Position numbers and translations under genes: made by a program
Assembly: GCF_001889525.1 (NCBI RefSeq)
Contig: NZ_CP018192.1
Span: 2,446,501 to 2,510,500 of the forward strand
Source: Granulibacter bethesdensis
GTDB taxonomy: Bacteria; Pseudomonadota; Alphaproteobacteria; Acetobacterales; Acetobacteraceae
Reading direction: 5' to 3'
DNA: 64,000 bases
The notes under the pieces: generated by a model
Told to the model about the DNA's origin: nothing
Database searches by the model: none
Seen by the model: the letters and a program-made list of their open reading frames with translations, nothing else
Part shown: piece after piece, positions 20,156 to 29,416 of the stretch
Layout: every line of letters begins with the position of its first letter
Numbering within the stretch: position 1 is the stretch's first letter

Positions 20156-20905
20156 TTAAGGCAAAGAAACGGCCTGCAAAGCTGCTGCCGGGTCTATGCG
20201 ACCATCGTATAAAGCACGCCCAAGTATAACGCCTGTAATTGTTCCGGCGTCGTAAACATCAACAATATGCGACAGATCACCGACGCCACCACTGGCAATC
20301 ACCGGGATCGTCGTGGCACGGGCCAAAGCAAGCGTCTGTTCGACATTCGGACCCGTCAGCATGCCATCGCGGCCAATATCGGTGTAGATGATCGCGGCCA
20401 CACCCGCATCTTCAAATCGGGCAGCCAGTTCAACAGCCGCCACCGATGATGTTTCAGCCCAGCCTTCGGTGGCAACAAACCCGTCACGCGCATCAATCCC
20501 TACCGCGATCCGCCCTGGGAAAGCACGGCAGGCATCCTTGACCAGCTGCGGCGTTTTGACGGCAGCACTGCCCAGAATGACACGGGAAATACCCGCCTCT
20601 ATCCACCGCTCCACGGCCGCCATGTCACGAATGCCGCCACCCAACTGAACAGGGACGGAAACAGCGCCGAGAATGGCGGTAATCGCCTCGGCATTTTCCG
20701 AGCGGCCGGCAAAGGCGCCGTTCAAATCGACCACATGCAGCCAGACAAACCCTGCATCCTGCCATTGCCGGGCACGAGCGGCAGGATCGTTGCCATAGAT
20801 GGTTGCGTCCTCCATCTCGCCACGGCGAAGGCGGACGCATTGGCCATCTTTCAGGTCAATGGCAGGGTAAAGTGTGAAACGCATGTTCTGTAAGGTCCGT
20901 GTCAC
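20156..20905 (-). CDS. hisA: ProFAR isomerase (HisA)
   Basis: Isomerises ProFAR to PRFAR, fourth step of histidine synthesis. The N-terminus [17 protein letters not shown] carries the catalytic Asp near residue 16 and the barrel ends with [13 protein letters not shown]. The GTG at 20905 overlaps the acetyltransferase stop by four bases (GTGA), which favours it; an ATG at 20884 gives the more usual N-terminus [11 protein letters not shown]. About 249 or 242 residues. Member of the minus-strand his operon. Confidence 0.95.
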   Translation of the reverse strand: MTRTLQNMRFTLYPAIDLKDGQCVRLRRGEMEDATIYGNDPAARARQWQDAGFVWLHVVDLNGAFAGRSENAEAITAILGAVSVPVQLGGGIRDMAAVERWIEAGISRVILGSAAVKTPQLVKDACRAFPGRIAVGIDARDGFVATEGWAETSSVAAVELAARFEDAGVAAIIYTDIGRDGMLTGPNVEQTLALARATTIPVIASGGVGDLSHIVDVYDAGTITGVILGRALYDGRIDPAAALQAVSLP

Positions 20906-21483
20906 GCCGTCATGATGCGGCTGTCAGCCTGCAACAGCTTGTAATAGTAATATCCGCGCAGGGTCTTCCCCCGCGCACGTGCATAGACCGGGTGGGTGCC
21001 CCAGCAAATATAGCCCATGGATTCGTAAAGCTTTTTCGCCGCTTCCTGATCTTCCCGCAGATCGAGATTCAGCACCTGAAATCCCAGCGCACGCGCGCAA
21101 TCCTCGACCCGTTCCGTCAACATGCGGGCCAGACCGAAACCACGGGCGAAGGGAGCCACGAAACTATGCGCCAGCATCGCTCCGAACGCTCTGGCTTCCT
21201 CGTTCTTCGCTGGACGGATGAACTGGGCGGCACCAACCACCGCCCCATTCTGACGGGCAATGAACAATTCCCGCTCCGGCACCAGCAGAACGCCACGAAA
21301 ATATCGCTCCAGAGCCTGATGCCCCGGCGGTGTGATCCAGCCGGAGCCGCCACCGTCCAGAATGGCGGCATGCGCGGCTTCACACAGGCTGGCCATATCG
21401 TCATCGCTCAGCGTCTCGACGCGCTCGACATCCTGCGCAGGCTGCGTGCCATGACCATCATGCGGCAGTTGAGAGCCTGTCAT
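20902..21483 (-). CDS. GNAT-family N-acetyltransferase inside the his operon
   Basis: Acetyl-CoA-dependent acetyltransferase of unknown substrate. Motif A with the pyrophosphate-binding RGFGLA loop is near residues 112-117 ([14 protein letters not shown]), and the C-terminal [11 protein letters not shown] is typical of the fold. 193 residues. It overlaps hisH and hisA by four bases each, so it is translated with the histidine genes. Nothing in the protein shows an amino-acid biosynthetic role. It could be a regulator of the pathway or an unrelated gene captured by the operon. Confidence 0.82.
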   Translation of the reverse strand: MTGSQLPHDGHGTQPAQDVERVETLSDDDMASLCEAAHAAILDGGGSGWITPPGHQALERYFRGVLLVPERELFIARQNGAVVGAAQFIRPAKNEEARAFGAMLAHSFVAPFARGFGLARMLTERVEDCARALGFQVLNLDLREDQEAAKKLYESMGYICWGTHPVYARARGKTLRGYYYYKLLQADSRIMTA

Positions 21484-22139
21484 GAACCGCTTACTCCATC
21501 AGGAGTCCAGACCATGAAATTCTGCAGGATACGCAAACCGACTTCCTGACTTTTTTCCACATGAAACTGGGTTCCGGCCCGGTTGCCGGAGGCAACCATC
21601 GCCACCACAGGACCGCCATACTCCGTGGTGGCGAGGATCTGTGCCTGATCTCCATCACGCAATGCATATCCATGCACGAAATAGGCATGATCATCCGCCT
21701 GCAATCCATTCAGCAGCGGATGCACACAGCCGGTAGACGTAAAATCCAATCCGTTCCAGCCCATCTGCGGCAGACGCAGACCGGGGCAACTTATCGGCGC
21801 GATCTCGCCCTTGATCCACCCGAAGCCCGGCGCGCCTTCGTGCTCCAGACCGCGTTCGGCCATCAGCTGCATGCCGACACAGATGCCCAGAAAAGGCTTG
21901 CCCGCTGCAACGCCTTCCTCGATCGCGCCACGCATACCCTCGATTGCGGCAATGCCGCGTGCGCAATCGGCGAAAGCACCCTGTCCCGGCAGTACGATCC
22001 GGTCAGCAGTACGGACATCCAGCGGATCGGCGGAGGCAATGACCTTTGCATCCAGCCCGGCGCGCCCGGCCGCGATCTCCAGCCCGCGACGGGCAGAGGC
22101 CAGATTGCCGGTACCGGAATCGATCACCACCACTTTCAT
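21480..22139 (-). CDS. hisH: Imidazole glycerol phosphate synthase glutaminase subunit
   Basis: Class I glutamine amidotransferase that supplies ammonia to HisF. The start MKVVVIDSGTGNLASARRGL is typical. The nucleophilic Cys lies in FLGICVGMQLM near residue 88, and the His-Glu pair is near the C-terminus (FHVEKSQ). 219 residues. It overlaps the small membrane-protein gene upstream and the acetyltransferase downstream by four bases each. Confidence 0.95.
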   Translation of the reverse strand: MKVVVIDSGTGNLASARRGLEIAAGRAGLDAKVIASADPLDVRTADRIVLPGQGAFADCARGIAAIEGMRGAIEEGVAAGKPFLGICVGMQLMAERGLEHEGAPGFGWIKGEIAPISCPGLRLPQMGWNGLDFTSTGCVHPLLNGLQADDHAYFVHGYALRDGDQAQILATTEYGGPVVAMVASGNRAGTQFHVEKSQEVGLRILQNFMVWTPDGVSGS

Positions 22140-22543
22140 ATCGTCTGCTCCCGCAGGGTCGGATGAGCGGCCTGCTGTTTTTCTTTCATCCGGTGCATCC
22201 GGGCCAGCGCCATACTGAGTGCGGTATCAGCATCGGCTGCTACCAGGACACCTGCCAGCCTGTATCCTGACAGCGTCAACGACCAGCGCCGCAGATCCTG
22301 CGCGAACAGCCCCTGCGCCACCATCAGCCCGGCAAAGACCGGTCCCTGCCAAAGCGGAGGCAGAAAAGCGACCAGCAGCATCCAGCCTGCCAGAAGGATC
22401 ATCGCCGGCAGCACCGCCTGCCGCATCCCCAGCCAGAGCGGCCCAAGCAGGGTCGCCGGAATGCTGAACTGCTCCGGAATCACGCGTGGCAATGCGTTGC
22501 CCTTTGTCGCCGGATCAGGAAAATGAACGGTCCAGATCGTCAT
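22136..22543 (-). CDS. Small membrane protein of DUF2628 type
   Basis: Probable inner-membrane protein of unknown function, 135 residues. I chose the ATG at 22543 (MTIWTVHFPDP), which leaves 13 bases to hisB; the frame is open further upstream into hisB. Two or three hydrophobic segments lie around residues 38-85 (AVLPAMILLAGWMLLVAFLPP and the following stretch). DUF2628-type proteins are found between hisB and hisH in many alphaproteobacteria. It overlaps hisH by four bases. The family assignment is by style and position only. Confidence 0.7.
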   Translation of the reverse strand: MTIWTVHFPDPATKGNALPRVIPEQFSIPATLLGPLWLGMRQAVLPAMILLAGWMLLVAFLPPLWQGPVFAGLMVAQGLFAQDLRRWSLTLSGYRLAGVLVAADADTALSMALARMHRMKEKQQAAHPTLREQTI

Positions 22544-22556
22544 GGCAGCACAGGCT

Positions 22557-23147
22557 CTACAGGGCGCCCTTGGTGGAAGGAATGGCATCCCCGACCCGGG
22601 GATCGCGCTCCACCGCCATGCGCAGTGCCCGGGCCACCGCCTTGAAACACGCCTCCGCCACGTGATGCGTGTTGGTGCCGACCTTGAGCGTCACATGCAG
22701 CGTCATCAGCGCATTGCCTCCGAAGGCACGGAAAAATTCCTCGAACAGCTCGGTATCCATCGTGCCGACCTTGGGCTGCAGAAACGGCACCGACCAGGCT
22801 ACATGCGCCCGACCGGACAGATCGATCACGGCTTCGGCCAGTGCCTCATCCATCGGGACGATGGCATGGCCGAAGCGGCGAATGCCTTTTTTATCGCCCA
22901 GCGCTTGGCGCAGCGCCTGACCCAGCACGATCCCGACATCCTCGGTGGTGTGGTGATCATCAATATGCAAATCGCCGGTGGCGCGGATCGTCAGATCCAG
23001 CAGCGCGTGGCGTGCCAGCGCGGTCAGCATATGATCCAGAAACCCGATACCCGTGGCGATATCGGTCTGTCCGGTTCCATCCAGGTCGATGCTCAACCGG
23101 ATGGAGGTTTCCGAGGTCGTACGGTCGATGGTGGCTTGGCGCGTCAT
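22557..23147 (-). CDS. hisB: Imidazoleglycerol-phosphate dehydratase
   Basis: Dehydrates imidazole glycerol phosphate to imidazole acetol phosphate. Metal-binding motifs GFLDHMLTALARH (near residue 37), DDHHTTEDVGI (near 62) and HHVAEACFKA (near 160) are all present. 196 residues, monofunctional form without the phosphatase domain. First gene of the minus-strand his operon; hslV starts about 100 bases away on the other strand, so the two promoters share that spacer. Confidence 0.96.
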   Translation of the reverse strand: MTRQATIDRTTSETSIRLSIDLDGTGQTDIATGIGFLDHMLTALARHALLDLTIRATGDLHIDDHHTTEDVGIVLGQALRQALGDKKGIRRFGHAIVPMDEALAEAVIDLSGRAHVAWSVPFLQPKVGTMDTELFEEFFRAFGGNALMTLHVTLKVGTNTHHVAEACFKAVARALRMAVERDPRVGDAIPSTKGAL

Positions 23148-23249
23148 GGCGGAGTGCTAGCGCCTCCTGTTCCGAAACACCAGCTTTGAGACATCAATCC
23201 GTTGATCCGGCCTTGCCGCCATACGCTCGAAGCGCCATGTGAGGCGATC

Positions 23250-23840
23250 ATGAGCATCTCCTCCTATCCTGCCGCATCATCCCATGATCCTGTGGGCTGG
23301 CACGGCACCACCATTCTCTGCGTCCGTCGCGGAGACACTGTTACGATGGCCGGGGACGGACAGGTCAGCCTCGGTCAAACTGTTGTGAAGGGCAATGCCC
23401 GCAAGGTCCGGCGTATCGGCGCGGGCGGTCAGGTTCTGGCAGGCTTCGCCGGCGCGACCGCCGATGCCTTCACCCTGCTGGAGCGACTGGAAGCCAAGCT
23501 GGAACGCTTTCCCAACCAGCTGGAACGCGCCTGCGTGGAGCTGGCGAAAGACTGGCGCACCGACCGCTATCTGCGTCGGCTGGAAGCGATGATGGCGGTG
23601 GCCGATCAAAGCCGCAGCTTCACCCTGACCGGCAATGGCGACGTGCTGGAGCCGGAAGACGGTATTATCGCCATCGGCTCCGGCGGGAATTATGCGCTGT
23701 CGGCGGCCCGCGCCCTGATGACGGTGGACGGGCTGGCAGCCGAGGAAATCGCCCGACGCGCCATGCGCATCGCCGCCGATATCTGTGTCTACACCAATGG
23801 AAACGTCATCGTCGAAACCCTCCAGGGCGAGGCAGAATAA
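23250..23840 (+). CDS. hslV: ATP-dependent protease HslVU, peptidase subunit HslV
   Basis: Threonine protease of the HslVU (ClpYQ) quality-control complex. The catalytic core begins [11 protein letters not shown], so the nucleophilic Thr is near residue 17 after a propeptide of roughly 16 residues; many HslV proteins have only one or a few residues there. The GNARKVRR motif near 42 and the C-terminal CVYTNGN block are conserved. I used ATG 23250, preceded by GAGGCG. Six bases before hslU and divergent from hisB. Confidence 0.95.
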   Translation: MSISSYPAASSHDPVGWHGTTILCVRRGDTVTMAGDGQVSLGQTVVKGNARKVRRIGAGGQVLAGFAGATADAFTLLERLEAKLERFPNQLERACVELAKDWRTDRYLRRLEAMMAVADQSRSFTLTGNGDVLEPEDGIIAIGSGGNYALSAARALMTVDGLAAEEIARRAMRIAADICVYTNGNVIVETLQGEAE

Positions 23841-23846
23841 CGCATC

Positions 23847-25163
23847 ATGGACATCCCTACCTATTCACCCCGGGAAATCGTCTCCGAACTGGATCGCTTT
23901 ATCGTCGGCCAGACCGATGCCAAACGGGCCGTGGCCATTGCCCTGCGCAATCGCTGGCGCAGGCAGCAACTGCCGGAAGCGATGCGGGAAGAAGTCGTCC
24001 CCAAAAATATTCTGATGATCGGCCCCACCGGCTGCGGCAAGACCGAAATCGCCCGCCGTCTGGCCAAGCTGGCGCAGGCCCCGTTCCTGAAGGTCGAGGC
24101 CACAAAATTTACCGAAGTCGGTTATGTGGGCCGTGACGTCGAAAGCATCGTGCGCGATCTGGTCGAGGCCTCGCTGACCATGCTGCGCGACACCAGCCGC
24201 CGGAACGTTCAGGCCCAGGCGGAACTGGCCGCCGAAGAACGGCTGCTCACCGCGCTGGTCGGTGAAGGGGCTGCCGCCGATACGCGCTCCCATTTCCGGC
24301 GCATGCTGCGCAATGGGGAGCTGGAAGAAAAAGAAATCGAAATTTCCATTGCAGCCGCTCCTTCCGCACCGCCATCGGTCGATATCCCCGGCGTCCCACC
24401 CGGTCAGGCGATCAATCTGACCGAGATGATGAAGGGCATGTTCGGCAATCGACAGCAGCAGAAGAAACTCACCGTTGCCGCGGCACGGGATCTGCTTCAG
24501 CGCGAGGAAGCCGATCGGCTGCTGGATAATGAGAAACTCGGGCGCGATGCGGTGGAGCATGCCCAAAACAACGGCATCGTCTTCATCGATGAGATCGACA
24601 AAGTTTGCGCCCGCAGCACCGAAGGCGGCATGCGCGGCGGCGATATTTCCCGCGAGGGCGTGCAGCGCGATCTGCTGCCGATCATCGAAGGCACCACCGT
24701 AAACACCAAATATGGTCCGGTGAAGACCGACCATATCCTGTTCATCGCCTCCGGTGCGTTCCATCTGGCCAAGCCGTCCGACCTGCTGCCAGAGCTCCAG
24801 GGCCGCCTGCCGATTCGGGTGGAACTGCAACCATTGTCACGCGCCGATATGCGCCGGATTCTGGTGGAGCCCGAGCACTCCCTGCTGAAACAGTACCAGG
24901 CTCTGCTGGGAACCGAGCAGGTCGATCTGGACATCACCGACGACGCAATCGATGCGCTTGCCGATCTGGCGGCGGAGATCAATGACCGGGTCGAGAATAT
25001 CGGTGCCCGCCGCCTGCATACGGTGCTGGAAAAACTGCTGGAAGATATCAGCTTCACCGCCGCCGATCGTGCGGGGGAACTGGTCACCGTCGATGCGGCG
25101 CTGGTCAGGGACCGTGTGGCGCCGCTAGCGGGCAAGGCTGATCTCAGCCGCTTCATTCTGTGA
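23847..25163 (+). CDS. hslU: ATP-dependent protease HslVU, ATPase subunit HslU
   Basis: AAA+ unfoldase that feeds substrates to HslV. N-terminal [18 protein letters not shown], Walker [14 protein letters not shown] near residue 59, the family [16 protein letters not shown] block near 92, the inserted I-domain (about 110-240), Walker B FIDEIDKV near 247, and the C-terminal DLSRFIL tail that inserts into HslV. 438 residues. Co-transcribed with hslV. Confidence 0.96.
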   Translation: MDIPTYSPREIVSELDRFIVGQTDAKRAVAIALRNRWRRQQLPEAMREEVVPKNILMIGPTGCGKTEIARRLAKLAQAPFLKVEATKFTEVGYVGRDVESIVRDLVEASLTMLRDTSRRNVQAQAELAAEERLLTALVGEGAAADTRSHFRRMLRNGELEEKEIEISIAAAPSAPPSVDIPGVPPGQAINLTEMMKGMFGNRQQQKKLTVAAARDLLQREEADRLLDNEKLGRDAVEHAQNNGIVFIDEIDKVCARSTEGGMRGGDISREGVQRDLLPIIEGTTVNTKYGPVKTDHILFIASGAFHLAKPSDLLPELQGRLPIRVELQPLSRADMRRILVEPEHSLLKQYQALLGTEQVDLDITDDAIDALADLAAEINDRVENIGARRLHTVLEKLLEDISFTAADRAGELVTVDAALVRDRVAPLAGKADLSRFIL

Positions 25164-25180
25164 CCGGCCCATGATTTCGT

Positions 25181-25219
25181 TGCGACCTGCCTGCTTGACG
25201 GCGCGGCGGGCAGGTCGCA
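25181..25219. other. Inverted repeat between hslU and sufE
   Basis: A perfect 11-base inverted repeat, TGCGACCTGCC at 25181-25191 and GGCAGGTCGCA at 25209-25219, with a 17-base loop. It lacks a T-run, so it is not a classical terminator. It sits just before the sufE start and could be an mRNA-processing hairpin or an operator. Confidence 0.5.
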
Positions 25220-25229
25220 CATCGCAACC

Positions 25230-25688
25230 ATGACAGACGATCCGTTCTACCACCCGCCGGAAGACAGCGCAGAGGCCGCCATCGAGGCCATCGCGGACGA
25301 GTTGTCCGTGTTCGATGAGGATTGGGATCGGTACCAGTTCATCATCGATATGGGTAAAACCCTGCCGCCTTTTCCCGCCGACTGGATGAATGACGCGCAC
25401 AAGGTGCCGGGATGTCAGAGTCAGGTCTGGATGGAGGCACAGCTCGAGAATGGTGCGCTGTATCTGGCCGGCAAATCCGATGCCCAGATCGTCGGCGGGC
25501 TGATTGCGCTGCTGCTGCGGGTCTATTCCGGCCGAACGCCTGCGGAAATTCTTGCCACCGATCCGGTCTGGCTTAAAACTCTCGGCCTGACCGGATCGCT
25601 CTCCATAAACCGGGGTAGCGGACTGGAGGCGATGGCGCGGAAAATTCATGAACTGGCGGCATCGGTGCGGACACAGTCCGGCGCCTGA
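25230..25688 (+). CDS. sufE: SufE-family cysteine desulfuration protein
   Basis: Accepts persulfide sulfur from SufS for iron-sulfur cluster assembly. The catalytic Cys lies in KVPGCQSQVW near residue 63, and the downstream SDAQIVGGLIALLLRVYSG block matches the family. 152 residues. No suf operon genes are nearby; it follows hslVU and precedes a HAD phosphatase, an isolated setting also seen in other alphaproteobacteria. Confidence 0.92.
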   Translation: MTDDPFYHPPEDSAEAAIEAIADELSVFDEDWDRYQFIIDMGKTLPPFPADWMNDAHKVPGCQSQVWMEAQLENGALYLAGKSDAQIVGGLIALLLRVYSGRTPAEILATDPVWLKTLGLTGSLSINRGSGLEAMARKIHELAASVRTQSGA

Positions 25689-25709
25689 TCCGGTATCAAA
25701 GGTGCGCGG

Positions 25710-26534
25710 ATGAGCCTGCAGAACCTTGCCGCAAATCATGATGTTTTCCTGATCGACCAGTTCGGCACGGTCCATGACGGCACCCATCCCTATCCGGGAG
25801 CACTGGATGCGCTGTACCAACTGCGCGCCATGGGCAAACAGGTGGCTCTGCTGTCCAACTCCGGTCGCCGCGCCGGACCGAACGCGGAACGGCTGGCCAA
25901 AATCGGTGTACCGGCCGATGCCTATGATCTGAACATCTCCTCCGGCGAGGTCGCGTGCCATATGCTGGCCGCAGGGATTCTGCCGGAAGCCACCGGCGCG
26001 TCACGCTGCCTGCTGATCTCCCGCGATCATGACTGCTCCATGCTGGAAGGCAACGGGCTGACCATGACCAACGACCCGCAGGAATGCGATCTGGTCATCA
26101 TCGGCGGCAGCGAGGGGGAGAAAGTACCGCTGGCCGATTATCGCACCCTGCTCGCGCCCGCCGCCTCGCGGCGCGTGCCCGCTTTATGCGTCAATCCCGA
26201 TCTGGTCATGCTGACACCGCGCGGACAGGCCTTCGGAGCCGGACGCATCGCGGAGTTGTATATTGAGCTGGGGGGGCTGGTCCGATGGATCGGCAAACCT
26301 TTTCCCTCGATCTATGATTATACACTGCGTCTGCTCGGCGATCCGCCACGGGAACGGGTGGTGGCCATCGGGGACAGCGTGAGGCACGACATCAAGGGTG
26401 CCCGCGCCGCCGGATGCCATGCCGTATTGGTGCTGACCGGTCTTGCCGGTCCGGCAGTGCTGGATGATGAACTCCATCCCGATATGATCCTGCCGGGATT
26501 AAGATGGGATGCCCGCGCCGTACGGGAACATTGA
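25710..26534 (+). CDS. HAD-superfamily (subfamily IIA) hydrolase
   Basis: Probable small-molecule phosphatase of the TIGR01459 / NagD-like type. The N-terminal catalytic motif is FLIDQFGTVHDG near residue 14 (DxxGT with the usual second Asp position changed to F-G context), ALLSNSGRR is motif II near 47, and AIGDSVRHDIKGA near 218 is motif IV. 274 residues. Located 21 bases after sufE. The substrate is unknown. Confidence 0.8.
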   Translation: MSLQNLAANHDVFLIDQFGTVHDGTHPYPGALDALYQLRAMGKQVALLSNSGRRAGPNAERLAKIGVPADAYDLNISSGEVACHMLAAGILPEATGASRCLLISRDHDCSMLEGNGLTMTNDPQECDLVIIGGSEGEKVPLADYRTLLAPAASRRVPALCVNPDLVMLTPRGQAFGAGRIAELYIELGGLVRWIGKPFPSIYDYTLRLLGDPPRERVVAIGDSVRHDIKGARAAGCHAVLVLTGLAGPAVLDDELHPDMILPGLRWDARAVREH

Positions 26535-26742
26535 TCCTGACTTCCGACAGGTTATCAGCCATTCTTTCGCCATGAATCCGCCATCTGAAAGGCCAACTGG
26601 GATGCCTCATTGGAGCAAAGAAGGAGGACAGAGCAAAGGAATCCTCCTACCTTCATGACTGAACAACGGCACGGTCACGATCCCGGTCTTGTGAACCGCC
26701 CGGTGACCGAGTGCTCGATAAAACAGGGATGGCGACGTCATC
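26535..26742 (+). promoter_or_regulatory. Leader of the MarR gene with an SD-like inverted repeat
   Basis: 208 bases between the HAD gene and the MarR gene. A perfect 7-base inverted repeat, AGGAGGA at 26622-26628 and TCCTCCT at 26642-26648, could fold so that a Shine-Dalgarno-like sequence is paired. An ATG at about 26655 follows, opening a short unrecognised frame. I saw no recognisable gene here. Confidence 0.4.
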
Positions 26743-27285
26743 ATGCAATCAGAACGAGTGTCCTGGCCTGCGGAAACCTCTCACGGGGCTGGTACCCATC
26801 AGCTGTTCCTGCGTGAGGAGGAATTGCGGCTGGCACAGGATCTGCTGTTCTTCGCCTATCGCGATTTCACCGCTTCCGCAGATGCTGCGCTGGAGGAGCT
26901 GAGCTTCGGTCGCGCCCATCATCGCGCCCTGCATTTCATTGCCCGCAATCCCGGCCTGACAGTCAGCGATCTGCTGTCGATCCTGCGTATTACAAAGCAG
27001 AGCCTGGCCCGCGTGCTGGGCAATCTGGTGGATCGTGGTTATGTCATGCAGTCGCCCGGCAATGAAGATCGACGTCAACGCCTGCTGCGTCTGACCGAAA
27101 GCGGGGAGGCGCTGGAACGCCGCCTGTTCGAAAGACAGAAAGCCATTCTGACTGCGGCCTATCGCGAGTCTGGGGGCCATGCGGTGGAGGGTTTTCGCCG
27201 CGTGCTTTACAGCCTCGCGGGGAAGGATGCCCGCAACTGTATTGATCAGGCGGACCCGGCGTTTCGCAATCGGAGGAAAATCTGA
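26743..27285 (+). CDS. MarR-family transcriptional regulator (PetP-like)
   Basis: Winged-helix DNA-binding regulator, 180 residues. The recognition region reads VSDLLSILRITKQSLARVLGNLVDRGYV (about residues 73-100), followed by the wing with EDRRQRLLRLTESG. It overlaps the response-regulator gene by one base (TGATG), and the same MarR plus OmpR pair occurs as petP-petR in Rhodobacter and relatives. Here the pet genes for the cytochrome bc1 complex are not next to it. Confidence 0.82.
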   Translation: MQSERVSWPAETSHGAGTHQLFLREEELRLAQDLLFFAYRDFTASADAALEELSFGRAHHRALHFIARNPGLTVSDLLSILRITKQSLARVLGNLVDRGYVMQSPGNEDRRQRLLRLTESGEALERRLFERQKAILTAAYRESGGHAVEGFRRVLYSLAGKDARNCIDQADPAFRNRRKI

Positions 27286-28004
27286 TGTCGCCCTCGGATC
27301 AGGGCGGCGGAGAAGCCACCATGATCCTGGTGGTCGATGATGATGACCGCCTGCGCCGCCTGCTGTCCCGCTTTCTGGCCGAGCGTGGATTTCGTGTCAC
27401 CACAGCTGAAAATGCCGCTATAGCCCGGCAAACCATGGGGTTTCTTCAACCCGATCTGATAGTGCTGGACGTCATGATGGCGGGGGAGGACGGTCTGAGC
27501 CTCACCGAAAGTCTGCGTCAGGATGGACAGGACGTGCCCGTGATCCTGCTGACAGCACGCGGCGCACCGGAAGACCGGATTGCCGGGCTGGAAGCCGGGG
27601 CGGATGATTATCTGGCCAAGCCGTTCGAACCCGATGAGCTGGTGGCCCGCATCCGTGCAGTGCTGCGGCGCACCTCCATTCCGGTAACACCACCCGCACC
27701 GACCGGGCCGGTCAAGCTGGGGCAGATCATCTTCGACCCCGATCGCAGCGAATTGCGGGGACCGGATGGAACAACCCGTCTGACCGGCGGCGAAACCGCC
27801 CTGCTGGCGGCCCTCGCGGGACGGGCCAATGAAGTTCTTTCCCGGGAAGAGCTGGCAGCGGTACTGAGCATGGACGAAGCCAGTGAACGCGCCATCGACG
27901 TGCAGGTTACCCGTCTGCGCCGCAAGATCGAGACCGATCCAAGGGAACCCCGCTACCTGCACACGGTGCGGGGGCGTGGCTATGTGCTGAAACCGGGTCC
28001 ATGA
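27285..28004 (+). CDS. OmpR-family response regulator (PetR-like)
   Basis: Two-component response regulator. The receiver domain begins MILVVDDDDRLRRLL; the phospho-acceptor Asp is in LIVLDVMMAGEDG near residue 64 and the conserved Lys in YLAKPFEPDEL near 113. The C-terminal winged helix has RAIDVQVTRLRRKIE and VRGRGYVL. 239 residues. Excellent GGAGG site before the ATG. It overlaps the MarR gene by one base and the kinase gene by four. Confidence 0.92.
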   Translation: MSPSDQGGGEATMILVVDDDDRLRRLLSRFLAERGFRVTTAENAAIARQTMGFLQPDLIVLDVMMAGEDGLSLTESLRQDGQDVPVILLTARGAPEDRIAGLEAGADDYLAKPFEPDELVARIRAVLRRTSIPVTPPAPTGPVKLGQIIFDPDRSELRGPDGTTRLTGGETALLAALAGRANEVLSREELAAVLSMDEASERAIDVQVTRLRRKIETDPREPRYLHTVRGRGYVLKPGP

Positions 28005-29416
28005 GCGGCCCGGACGATCACATCTCCGACCCGGACCGGCCGGAAGCGCAGTACATATCGCCCCGTTTCCAGTTGGCCGGTCGGATGCAACGCGCCGGGC
28101 TGCGCCGGGCCATTAAAAAATTTCTGCCTCGCTCCCTGCTGGGGCGCTCCCTGCTGATCATCCTGCTGCCGCTGGTGCTGGTGCAGGCCGTCTCGCTCAA
28201 GATTTTCTATGGCAGCCATCTGGATGTCATCTCCCGCCGCCTGTCATTCTCGGTCGCCGGAGAAATCGCCTACACAATTGATCTGCTGCGCCGCTTTCCC
28301 GATACGGCCGATCAGGACTGGATCCTGCGCCATACCTGGGGGCAATTCGCGATCATGGCCACCATTCGGCCTGGTGCCACCCTCAGCCCACGGGAACCCC
28401 ATAACATTCTCGGCCCGATGGATGATGACCTCCGGGCCGCGCTGGAAGAAATGGTCAAGCTGCCCTTCACCATGGACTGGATTTCCGACACCCAATCCGT
28501 CCTGATCCATGTGCAATTGCCGCAGGGCGTGCTGGATGTGAAAGCCCCCCGCAAACGGCTTTATACCGCCACTATCTACCTGTTTCTGTTCTGGACCGTC
28601 GGCTCGGCTCTGCTGTTGTTCGCCGTCGCCGCGCTGTTCATGCGCAATCAGATCCGGGCTATCCGACGTCTGGCCGGGGCAGCGGAAGCCTTCGGCATGG
28701 GACGGGATCGCGGACCAATCAAACCGGAAGGCGCTATCGAGGTCCGCCGTGCCGCAACCGCCTTCAACCGTATGCAGGAGCGCATCCGCCGCTTCGTCAC
28801 GCAACGCACCGAGATGCTGGCCGGGGTCTCCCACGATCTGCGCACGCCGCTGACCCGCCTGCGTCTGGCCGTGGCCATGTTGCCCACTGTACCTCCGGAA
28901 GAGCTACCGGAGGAAAGCCGGGCCATGATCGCCGATCTGGAAGATATGGAGCGGATGATTAAAGCCTATCTCGCATTTGCACGCGGTGAAGGAACCGAGC
29001 AAACCCAGCCCTCTGACCTCGTCCGGCTGGTGCAGGGGGTCGTGAACGGCACCCGCCGCGCCGGAGCCGATATCACGCTTTCAGCCCCGCCGGAACTGAT
29101 GCTGCCACTGCGCCCGGATGCATGCCGCCGCGCCGTGGCCAATCTGGTCGATAACGCCTGTCGTCACGGTAAGCGGGTCGTGGTCAGCATCAACGCATGG
29201 TCCCGGGCCGCCCATGTCACGGTGGATGATGACGGTCCGGGACTTGCCCAGGAATGGCGGGAAGCCGCTTTCAAGCCGTTCCAGTCCGGCTCCGCCGGCG
29301 GGACCGGGCTTGGTCTGGCGATCAGCCGCGACATCATCCGCAGCCATGGCGGGGACATCATGCTGCAGGACAGCCCGCTGGGCGGCCTGCGCGCACGGAT
29401 CATGCTTCCCCTGTGA
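28001..29416 (+). CDS. Sensor histidine kinase (EnvZ-like)
   Basis: Membrane sensor kinase partner of the upstream response regulator. One hydrophobic segment near residues 47-65 and a second near 185-210 flank a periplasmic loop. A HAMP linker follows, then the phospho-accepting His in GVSHDLRTPLTRLRL near 277, and ATP-binding motifs NLVDNACRHGK (N box, near 382), DDGPGL and GGTGLGLAI. 471 residues. It overlaps the regulator by four bases and is convergent with the acyltransferase gene by 17 bases. The signal is unknown. Confidence 0.9.
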   Translation: MSGPDDHISDPDRPEAQYISPRFQLAGRMQRAGLRRAIKKFLPRSLLGRSLLIILLPLVLVQAVSLKIFYGSHLDVISRRLSFSVAGEIAYTIDLLRRFPDTADQDWILRHTWGQFAIMATIRPGATLSPREPHNILGPMDDDLRAALEEMVKLPFTMDWISDTQSVLIHVQLPQGVLDVKAPRKRLYTATIYLFLFWTVGSALLLFAVAALFMRNQIRAIRRLAGAAEAFGMGRDRGPIKPEGAIEVRRAATAFNRMQERIRRFVTQRTEMLAGVSHDLRTPLTRLRLAVAMLPTVPPEELPEESRAMIADLEDMERMIKAYLAFARGEGTEQTQPSDLVRLVQGVVNGTRRAGADITLSAPPELMLPLRPDACRRAVANLVDNACRHGKRVVVSINAWSRAAHVTVDDDGPGLAQEWREAAFKPFQSGSAGGTGLGLAISRDIIRSHGGDIMLQDSPLGGLRARIMLPL

